In this document: one piece after another, positions 55,901 through 62,264 of the stretch
How positions within the stretch are numbered: position 1 is the first letter of the stretch
Layout of the letters: each line of letters starts with the position of its first letter
Source: Sphingobacterium gobiense
Lineage (GTDB): Bacteria; Bacteroidota; Bacteroidia; Sphingobacteriales; Sphingobacteriaceae
Direction: 5' to 3'
DNA: 64,000 bases
Assembly (NCBI RefSeq): GCF_002980575.1
Contig: NZ_PVBS01000002.1
Coordinates: 744,001-808,000 of the forward strand
Translations under genes and position numbers: made by a program
Notes under the pieces: model-generated
The model's input: only the letters and a program-made list of their open reading frames with translations
What the model was told of the DNA's origin: nothing
Databases searched by the model: none

Positions 55901-56213
55901 CCAGATATGGAGCTTGAATTCCGGTAATAATATTGCGATTTCTGATCCATTGGATTACTATCTGGAGGACGGATCGTTCTTGCGGATCAACAATATCACG
56001 TTAGGCTACACGTTACCCGGAAGAGTTTCTAAAAAAGCATTTATTCAACGAATGAGGTTCTATGTTACGTTAAACAATGTGCACACATTTACGAATTATT
56101 CGGGATATGATCCTGAGGTTTCGGCTACAGACGCCATTTTAACGCGAGGAGTCGACAACTCGGCGTATCCACGTATTAAAAGTTTTGTAACGGGAATTAA
56201 TTTAACGTTTTAA
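52977..56213 (+). CDS. SusC/RagA-type TonB-dependent glycan importer (fourth)
   Basis: A 1078-residue transporter with signal peptide ending near VKAQ, carboxypeptidase-regulatory-like domain (LSGRVTDANNEAISGASVQVKG), a textbook TonB box DEVVVIGYG at 109-117, plug (AQALTGKVAGVNVVTQ, PLYVVDGFVMDD, GIDILKDASATAIYGARGANG) and barrel to the terminal VTGINLTF. Two Met codons, at 52977 and 52980, begin the frame. SusD follows after 11 bp and then GH105, forming a compact operon under the TCAATTTTT promoter. Likely imports unsaturated oligogalacturonides or RG fragments. Confidence 0.95.
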   Translation: MMLTVRQNVKGGVVCLLLFFAMVSLVKAQEFSLSGRVTDANNEAISGASVQVKGKTASTLTEENGTFSLAAEVGDVLEITYVGYTPEEVTVTNQNPVTILLMTANNDLDEVVVIGYGTARKRDLTGAVGSVRGEDIRQIPVTTAAQALTGKVAGVNVVTQSGAPGADVNIMVRGGTSITGSTTPLYVVDGFVMDDALMKIDINDIEGIDILKDASATAIYGARGANGVVLITTKSAKSGRTAVDYNAYLSFEQLSRKLDLLGVEDYVKYQYEFQTLAGREHNFAAMFGGDVSAPDFASGAYARIQNDYGSRTGIDWQEEVFGGNALLQTHNVNISGGNEKTKLMLSYNNTNQDGILAKSGFRRNSVRAKVDHQLFKGVNVDFNSLFQDANRQGGGSLGGMLKMSALQPATGGIRYSDQELLNNDISEDLQLIDSQYDIANPIIMNDARSRERASRLANVNVGLTAKFLDNFTFRTQGSYQWGQTRNDFWDDGRTREARNNRGPYGSMKNAENYEWQWTNTLSWMKDLDKHHINLMAGHEVRYEESHGVEHEYFEFPGSNFGLKDVSLAGRTERGESEARRYGLVSGFFRGIYNYDDRYLVTATIRADGVSTFREGNKWGAFPSASAAWNIHNESFMEDNGIFDQLKLRVGYGTTGNDRIESTRYATLYGSTVVAVDNSTVIGVRPSETLGNPDLVWEKTQTTNIALDLALLNNRVNLTADFYNNESKNLLLKANIPTSTGYNTQFQNVATLRNRGVELSLNTLNVRNDNFQWKSAFNITFNRSKVGRLFGSAGNDYMITSYESRINFYTQVGGPISTFYGYKYDGVYTTDDFTQNGDGGYTLKDGVASLKGKDRSSVKPGDVKYLPIMGETDTNGNPVWSPEDRTDLGNPEPKFFGGFNNEFIYKGFDLSVFLNFVYGNKVFNMNSQRFMGPYLPNQNSLGDMANRFTLIDPNTGLETSDLNRLAELNPDQHDARQIWSLNSGNNIAISDPLDYYLEDGSFLRINNITLGYTLPGRVSKKAFIQRMRFYVTLNNVHTFTNYSGYDPEVSATDAILTRGVDNSAYPRIKSFVTGINLTF

Positions 56214-56224
56214 AGAATAGTATT

Positions 56225-58033
56225 ATGAAATTCAATATATATATCATTATAGCAGCCGTTCTACTGGGTGCAACATCGTGTAAAGATTTTCTGGAACTGC
56301 CTTCGGAAAAGGATTTCGATAGTTCCACCATATTCGAAGATGTCGGAAAAGTGGAGATGGCCGTATTAGGCGCCTATACCAGTACCTTTAACGCCGAGCT
56401 CTTTTACCAATTCGGTATGGGAACGGATGAATGCTTCTCCACTGAGGGAGAAACCAACTCGAAAAACCAGGTCTCTAATTATGTGTACAATCCTGCGATA
56501 AGTCCGACGTCTACTTACGCCGCTATGTATGCCGGTGTCGAGCAAGCGAATGTCTTAATCAGGAATATCCCGCTGATGGATCAAGTTAGCGAAACAGAAA
56601 CTACAAAACTCAATATGTTGCTAGGGGAAGCTTATGCGATTCGAGCGGCTAACATGCTACATGTGGTTCGCTACTTTGGTGATGTGCCTTATCCCACCAT
56701 CCCCGTGGTAGAAATGCCGGATTTCTCTACTTCTCGCGTGAGCCGAGATACGATATTAGATGGTTGTATACAGGATTTGCAGGAGGCCATTGCGCTGTTG
56801 CCTTGGAAAGGAGAGTCAGGGATGCCTGTGGAGCGAATATCTAAAAATGCCGCTTATGGATTGCTGGCTCGTATAGCCTTGTATGCAGCGGGATATTCAT
56901 TACGATGGGATCTAGATAGCTATGCGTCCGGTAGTGTTCGTTTGGCGCAGCGTTCAGACACGCAACGCATTCAGGAACTATATGAGATCGCACGTGATGC
57001 TTGCAAGACGGTTGTGGACAGAGGAGAGAATGAGCTTATAGATTATGAGACGATTTTTCGAGATTTGGTCAATGGCAGATACAATAATGAGTCGATGTTC
57101 GAATACGGTCAAAAAGGTGCTGATCGCAATGAGGCGCGACTTGGCTATACGAATGGCATCTTTGCACACGAACGGTCGTTTTACAATAAGTCTCAACCAG
57201 CTATGGCGGCACTGCCTACATACTATTTTGAATTTGAAGAAGGCGATGTACGCCGTGATGTGACCATCTCAAATTATGCCATTACAGCGGAAAGCATTCA
57301 CCAGATGAATACCTATGCTAACCATATGGTTGGTAAGTTTCGTGTGAACTGGAAAGGAGATGGGGGTGTTTCGGCAGCCCAGCGGGATATCAACTGGATA
57401 CACCTGCGGTACGCGGATATTTTATTGATGTACGCTGAAGCAGAAAATGAACTGAATAATGGTCCCACAGCTGTAGCGAAAGAGATGTATGAAAAGGTAC
57501 GGTTACGAGCATTCCAAAACGATCGGTCGAAAATTGGCGAAACGCCTGGGACGTATGCCGATTTCAGAGATGCAATCATTCAGGAGCGCAAACTCGAACT
57601 CGGTTTTGAGGGCTGGCGCAGAACTGATCTAATCCGGTGGGGTATACTGTACGAAAAGTTGACGGAGACGAAACAAGAAATTCTCGATCTTGCTAATCAC
57701 ACAGGCAAGTATGAAGGGGTAGCTCAGTATAGGGCATATAAACGAACAGACGCAAGAACGTTTAATGATCCGACCGTCGCGTTAGATTTTATCGCTTTGG
57801 AAAGTGAGCCAACCCAAGAAGAAAGGACAGCATTAGAAAATCAGGGATATACAATTCTGAATATGTATGGAGCGTCTGCTGTCTTTTTTGCCAATGCATT
57901 TTCTGCCGACGCCGTTTGGGTGAGAAATATATACCGCGGACTAGAAAAGAACAAAGTAGAGCTTTTTCCGTTGAACACAACGACTATTGATAATAATCCA
58001 GGGCTTCGTGGGCAACAGCATCCCTTATACTAA
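56225..58033 (+). CDS. SusD/RagB-type glycan-binding lipoprotein (fourth)
   Basis: A 602-residue lipoprotein, long for SusD (lipobox GATSC, Cys19). Typical parts: DFLELPSEKDFDSSTIFEDVGKVEMAVLGAY, GEAYAIRAANMLHVVRYFGDVPYP, HLRYADILLMYAEAENEL, IIQERKLELGFEGWRRTDLIRWG and the C-terminal KVELFPLNTTTIDNNPG. An extra segment near 470-560 (VALDFIALESEPTQEERTAL) may be a binding loop or insertion. Pairs with the preceding SusC and is followed after 5 bp by GH105. Confidence 0.95.
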   Translation: MKFNIYIIIAAVLLGATSCKDFLELPSEKDFDSSTIFEDVGKVEMAVLGAYTSTFNAELFYQFGMGTDECFSTEGETNSKNQVSNYVYNPAISPTSTYAAMYAGVEQANVLIRNIPLMDQVSETETTKLNMLLGEAYAIRAANMLHVVRYFGDVPYPTIPVVEMPDFSTSRVSRDTILDGCIQDLQEAIALLPWKGESGMPVERISKNAAYGLLARIALYAAGYSLRWDLDSYASGSVRLAQRSDTQRIQELYEIARDACKTVVDRGENELIDYETIFRDLVNGRYNNESMFEYGQKGADRNEARLGYTNGIFAHERSFYNKSQPAMAALPTYYFEFEEGDVRRDVTISNYAITAESIHQMNTYANHMVGKFRVNWKGDGGVSAAQRDINWIHLRYADILLMYAEAENELNNGPTAVAKEMYEKVRLRAFQNDRSKIGETPGTYADFRDAIIQERKLELGFEGWRRTDLIRWGILYEKLTETKQEILDLANHTGKYEGVAQYRAYKRTDARTFNDPTVALDFIALESEPTQEERTALENQGYTILNMYGASAVFFANAFSADAVWVRNIYRGLEKNKVELFPLNTTTIDNNPGLRGQQHPLY

Positions 58034-58038
58034 TTCAT

Positions 58039-59214
58039 ATGTCAAATAAAAAAATAACCACTCCCATTTTAGTCCTACTACTATGTTTCCTGAGCCTCCG
58101 ATCAATGGCTCAGGAACAGAAGCTATATCTACAGTTTGCCGAATCCGAAATGAAACGCTTCCCTGAAGCATGGCAGATTGATCATGGCAAACGGCTGTAT
58201 TTTGGATATGGCCAAGGACTGGGTTGTCTCGCCATGTTGAAAATATGGGAGAAAACCCACGATCAAAAATATTTCGACTATGTCGAAGCTTGGGCCGATA
58301 CGATCATCAACGAAGAGGGTAGCATTCACCTGTACAAACGGGAGACGTATAATATTGACTATATTAATCCGGGCAAGATTCTCTTCACACTCTACGGAAA
58401 GACTGGAAAAGAAAAGTATAAGCTTGCTATTGAACGATTGATGGATCAACTGCATGTTCACCCCCGAACGCTGGAAGGGGCATATTGGCATAAATTGATC
58501 TATCCCCACCAAATCTGGTTGGATGGCGTGTATATGGCAGATCCCTTTATCGCCCAATATGGACAATTTACAGGCGATAGCACACACTATGATGACGTAA
58601 TCAATCACATTCTCGTGACGGCGAAGCACACGTATGATAAGGCAACGGGACTATACTTTCATGCCTGGGATGAAAGCAAAAAGCAAAAGTGGGCCAATAA
58701 AGTCACGGGGCAGTCGCCGAACTTTTGGGGGCGTAGTATCGGTTGGTGGTTTATGGCTTTGGTCGATGTACTCGATTTTATTCCGGAAGATTACCCGAAA
58801 AGAGACGAGATCGTAGTGCTCATCAACGGATTGGCCGAAACATTGCCAAAGTACCAAGATGAAGCAGGTTTATGGTGGCAAGTGCTGGATAAAATTGGTA
58901 AAGAGAAAAACTATCAGGAGGCCTCTGTAAATGCGATGTTTATGTATGGCTTCGCTAAGGCAACCAACAAGGGTTATATCCCTACCTCCTATAAAACAGT
59001 CGCTGAAAAAACCTTAGCGGGTATTCAAAAGAAACTGCTGAAGACCGAGTCCGACGGCACGCTTACGCTCATGCAGTGCAACGCTGTTGCAGGCCTGGGA
59101 GGGCATCCTTACCGTGATGGCAGTTATGATTATTATGTCAACGAACGCATTCGGGAAAACGATGTCAAAGCTACAGGCCCGTTTATCATGGGATTATTGG
59201 AATTAAATAGGTAG
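58039..59214 (+). CDS. GH105 unsaturated rhamnogalacturonyl hydrolase (third)
   Basis: A 391-residue secreted enzyme (signal peptide ending near RSMAQ). The YteR-like signature is clearest here: IWLDGVYMADPFIAQYG with the likely catalytic Asp, GRSIGWWFMALVDVLDFIP, CNAVAGLGGHPYRDGSYDYYVNE, and ENDVKATGPFIMGLLEL. It acts on the unsaturated uronosyl end produced by PL1 or PL11 lyases. Its position as the last gene of the susC-susD operon, 5 bp after susD, suggests it acts in the periplasm on the imported product. Of the three GH105 genes this has the usual short length and lacks a lipid anchor. Confidence 0.92.
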   Translation: MSNKKITTPILVLLLCFLSLRSMAQEQKLYLQFAESEMKRFPEAWQIDHGKRLYFGYGQGLGCLAMLKIWEKTHDQKYFDYVEAWADTIINEEGSIHLYKRETYNIDYINPGKILFTLYGKTGKEKYKLAIERLMDQLHVHPRTLEGAYWHKLIYPHQIWLDGVYMADPFIAQYGQFTGDSTHYDDVINHILVTAKHTYDKATGLYFHAWDESKKQKWANKVTGQSPNFWGRSIGWWFMALVDVLDFIPEDYPKRDEIVVLINGLAETLPKYQDEAGLWWQVLDKIGKEKNYQEASVNAMFMYGFAKATNKGYIPTSYKTVAEKTLAGIQKKLLKTESDGTLTLMQCNAVAGLGGHPYRDGSYDYYVNERIRENDVKATGPFIMGLLELNR

Positions 59215-59225
59215 CCGAAGATTAC

Positions 59226-59271
59226 GCAGGACGGCGCAGGATACGTATAGCATTGTTTTTTAATATATTAG
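59226..59271 (+). promoter_or_regulatory. Candidate promoter of the beta-propeller glycosidase gene (CAGGA element)
   Basis: GCAGGACGGCGCAGGATACG (59226-59245) contains two CAGGA units spaced 10 bp; TATATTAG lies at 59264-59271, 38 nt from the element start. The AT-rich surroundings make the -7 call less certain. This is the only copy inside region 2 other than that of HTCS2. Confidence 0.5.
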
Positions 59272-59312
59272 ACAAATAAACCTGGATAGTGATAGTAACG
59301 AAAAAATAAAAC

Positions 59313-60407
59313 ATGGCAAAAAACATAGGAGGTTACTCTAGGAGGGATTTTGTGAAATCGGGCTTTTTTTTATTGTCAGGCGCGATGGTTGTGCCATCTC
59401 TTTTGGCATTTAATCCAGCAGGCGATACACCGGCTTTTACCCTGAAACCGATAGGTAGATCACTCGCTTTAGAAGATTATTACATTTGGTGTTCTTCCCC
59501 AATTTGGGGCGACGATGGGAAAGTACACCTCTTCTATTCTCGTTGGAAGAAAGAAAAAGGGATGAGTGGCTGGATTCGAGGTTCTGAAATTGCACATGCC
59601 GTGGCCGATCGTCCTGATGCGACCTTTGTAGATCACGGCGTTGTACTTCATCCCAGGGAAGGATACTGGGATAGCACAACTTGTCATAATCCGTTAATTC
59701 AGAAAGTAGGCGATACTTATTACCTCTTTTATATGGGAAACTCGAATGGAAAAACGGACACCAAGCGCATTGGTATTGCCACTGCAAAAAGTTTAAACGG
59801 GCCTTGGGAACGCCCCGACAACCCGGCATTAATGCCCGGAGCGGAAGGTTCTTGGGACGACCACTGCACCACAAATCCAGCCTTTGTAATGGGCAATGAC
59901 GGAAAATACTGGCTGTTTTATAAATCTTGGAATACAAAGGAATACCAAGAAGCCTCGGGCAGCGTGAGAGGAAATCGTAAATATGGTCTCGCGAAAGCTG
60001 ATCACCCATGTGGTCCATATAGCAAAGTGTCAGATGATCCTGTTATAGATTTTTCCGGACGGCCTAACAATGCGCAATTGGAAGATGCTTTCGTCTGGAA
60101 AGAAGACAGCACCTATTATATGATCGCGCGGGATATGGGATTTTATAATCATGAATATGGTTTGCTGTTATCCTCTGTAGATGGTCTCCATTGGTCAGAG
60201 CCTAAGATTGCTTACCTCGATATGCCCAGCTATGTTCGGGAAGACACGCCTCCGGCTCATCTCAAGCGATTCGGCCGCTTGGAACGCCCTATGTTTTTGC
60301 TTGATAAAGATAAAGGCACCCCGCGTTATTTATTTGGTGCAACTCAAGGAGGCTCGTCCAATACATCTACAACCTTCGTATTCGATATACAATCTTATAA
60401 CCTGTAA
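59313..60407 (+). CDS. Tat-exported five-bladed beta-propeller glycosidase-like protein (GH43/GH117-like)
   Basis: A 364-residue protein with a twin-arginine signal (YSRRDFVKSGFFLLSGAM), so folded before export. The body shows beta-propeller blades of the GH32/43/117 type: YYIWCSSPIWGDDGKVHLFYSRWK, TCHNPLIQKVGDTYYLFYMG, RIGIATAKSLNGPWER, DDHCTTNPAFVMGNDGKYWLFYKSW, and LEDAFVWKEDSTYYMIARDM. Such folds include arabinanases, galactosidases and anhydro-galactosidases; the precise family and acid triad are not clear to me. Its own CAGGA promoter ties it to the RG-I regulon, so arabinan or galactan side-chain cleavage is the leading guess. It could also be a binding protein without catalysis. Confidence 0.75.
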   Translation: MAKNIGGYSRRDFVKSGFFLLSGAMVVPSLLAFNPAGDTPAFTLKPIGRSLALEDYYIWCSSPIWGDDGKVHLFYSRWKKEKGMSGWIRGSEIAHAVADRPDATFVDHGVVLHPREGYWDSTTCHNPLIQKVGDTYYLFYMGNSNGKTDTKRIGIATAKSLNGPWERPDNPALMPGAEGSWDDHCTTNPAFVMGNDGKYWLFYKSWNTKEYQEASGSVRGNRKYGLAKADHPCGPYSKVSDDPVIDFSGRPNNAQLEDAFVWKEDSTYYMIARDMGFYNHEYGLLLSSVDGLHWSEPKIAYLDMPSYVREDTPPAHLKRFGRLERPMFLLDKDKGTPRYLFGATQGGSSNTSTTFVFDIQSYNL

Positions 60408-60443
60408 CAAGTTGCCCAAAAGATGCTGTTTATTGAGGTTTTG

Positions 60444-60506
60444 TCAGTTTTTAAACGATTTATATCAATTTTTAGAAGCAGAGGCAATACGCTTAATTTA
60501 GTTTTG
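60444..60506 (+). promoter_or_regulatory. Promoter of the GH28-DUF4450 operon: 21-bp-spaced direct repeat plus -7 box
   Basis: Half-sites TCAGTTTTTAAA (from 60444) and TCAATTTTTAGA (from 60465) are 21 bp apart; TAGTTTTG (60499-60506), a perfect TAnnTTTG, starts 34 nt after the second half-site start. Third member of the set with 34187 and 52884. Confidence 0.72.
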
Positions 60507-60568
60507 GAAGAGACTATTTCCTAGGAGGGACGTGGATAGCTTTTTTGTTGCGCATGCATAACACAACT

Positions 60569-62263
60569 ATGATGAGAAGAATAATATATGTATTAAAAAA
60601 ATGTTTACTGTTATCGGTGGGTTTGTGTTGTCTATCATGCCAGGTTGATCGCAATCCGTCCGACTACGGCTATTTATACGAAAATTTACCGTTCGATATG
60701 CCTGTCCTTTCACCACCGACATTTCCGAACAACGAAGTGTTGATTACCGATTTTGGCGGAATTGGCGACGGCACAACGTTGAATACGAAGGCATTTGCCA
60801 ATGCCATGGAGGCACTTTCAGAAAAAGGCGGCGGACGATTGCGGGTGCCGGCAGGCGTGTGGTTCACCGGACCTATTGTTTTTAAAAGTAACATCAATCT
60901 GCATTTGGAAGATCGGGCAATTATCTTATTTTCTCCCGACAAAGATTTATACCCTATTGTAGAAACTTCCTTTGAAGGATTAGATACAAGAAGGTGTCAG
61001 TCCCCTATTTCGGGAAGGAATCTGGAAAATGTAGCCATCACTGGAAACGGTGCCATCGATGGCAACGGACATTATTGGCGTCCGCTGAAGAAAGAGAAAG
61101 TTTCGGAAAGTTTTTGGAAGCGTGCTACGTCAGCAGGAGGGGTTTTCAAACGGGACACCTATTGGATGCCTTCTGCGCAGTATCTGCATGGTGACACCAC
61201 CAGTGATATGAACGTGCCGCGTCACCTAAAAACAGAAGAAGAGTGGATGTCCGTACGAGATTTCCTTCGTCCGGTGATGGTCAGTCTTATCGAATGTAGA
61301 AACGTTTTTTTGCAAGGCGTGATTTTCCAGAACTCGCCTGCTTGGAATATTCATCCGCTGATGTGTGAAAATGTGATTCTGGACGGTGTGCAAGTCAGAA
61401 ATCCCTCATATGCGCAAAACGGTGATGGACTGGATTTAGAGTCCTGTAAGAATGCAATTGTTGTCAACAGTACTTTTGATGTAGGGGATGATGGTATATG
61501 TATCAAATCTGGCAAGGACGAAGACGGTAGGAAGCGTAACCAAGCAACGGAGAACGTTATCATCCACAATTGTACCGTCTTTAAAGGTCATGGCGGCTTT
61601 GTTGTTGGAAGTGAAATGTCCGGCGGTGTTAAGAATATTTTGGTGTCCAATTGTCAGTTTTTGGGTACGGACGTCGGGCTGCGGTTCAAAAGCCGTAGAG
61701 GACGTGGCGGTGTGGTCGAGAATATTTTCATCCGTGATATTAATATGTTTGACATCGCTACCGAACCCCTTCATTTCAATTTGTACTATGGCGGAAAGTC
61801 AGTAGTAGAGACATTAGAAGATGGAGATGAAGCGACAATAGTGGAAGAAATTCCGCCAGTAGACGAAACTACGCCGACATTTAAAAATATCTATATCAAT
61901 GATGTAGTCTGTGCCAGTGCACGAAGAGCCATGTATTTTTATGGACTGCCCGAACATATGATCGAAAATATCAATGTAGAGAACTTTATTGTCCATTCCA
62001 AAGTGGGCGGCGAGCTCCTGGAATCAGAAAAAATCAATTTGAAAAATGTCGCGATTTACCCGGAAGGAGGGCCGGTGCTCACCTTGCGAAATGTACGAAA
62101 TGTTCATATCGAAGGATTGAAAACAGACGCTACATCGAACATATTTGATGTGTCTGGCCATCGGTCGTCGGATATCGCCATCCACGGTAATTACCGCGAG
62201 GAACAGATCAAGATTAGAAAAGATGCGCCATCAGATATGCTGAAATTACATGCCGTCAATTAG
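60569..62263 (+). CDS. GH28 polygalacturonase-like enzyme, canonical motifs
   Basis: Secreted lipoprotein-like enzyme (hydrophobic LLLSVGLCCLSC) of about 564 residues, here started at the tandem Met codons MMRR (60569); ATG at 60554 or TTG at 60545 are alternatives. All GH28 signatures are intact: NSPAWNIHP, NGDGLDLESC (Asp286), GDDGICIKSGKDEDG (Asp307, Asp308), GHGGFVVGSE (His341) and RFKSRRGRGG. The extended length and the loop KSGKDEDG near the active site are typical of exo-acting GH28 enzymes that trim galacturonate from the non-reducing end. It is under the TCAATTTTT promoter and is followed 1 bp later by the DUF4450-like gene. Exo-polygalacturonase is the leading guess. Confidence 0.88.
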   Translation: MMRRIIYVLKKCLLLSVGLCCLSCQVDRNPSDYGYLYENLPFDMPVLSPPTFPNNEVLITDFGGIGDGTTLNTKAFANAMEALSEKGGGRLRVPAGVWFTGPIVFKSNINLHLEDRAIILFSPDKDLYPIVETSFEGLDTRRCQSPISGRNLENVAITGNGAIDGNGHYWRPLKKEKVSESFWKRATSAGGVFKRDTYWMPSAQYLHGDTTSDMNVPRHLKTEEEWMSVRDFLRPVMVSLIECRNVFLQGVIFQNSPAWNIHPLMCENVILDGVQVRNPSYAQNGDGLDLESCKNAIVVNSTFDVGDDGICIKSGKDEDGRKRNQATENVIIHNCTVFKGHGGFVVGSEMSGGVKNILVSNCQFLGTDVGLRFKSRRGRGGVVENIFIRDINMFDIATEPLHFNLYYGGKSVVETLEDGDEATIVEEIPPVDETTPTFKNIYINDVVCASARRAMYFYGLPEHMIENINVENFIVHSKVGGELLESEKINLKNVAIYPEGGPVLTLRNVRNVHIEGLKTDATSNIFDVSGHRSSDIAIHGNYREEQIKIRKDAPSDMLKLHAVN

Positions 62264-62264
62264 T

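Noticed and set aside
59437..60018. Long minus-strand open frame (193 codons) opposite the propeller glycosidase
   Set aside because: Lies wholly inside a clear plus-strand gene, with no recognisable domain. Shadow of the real frame.
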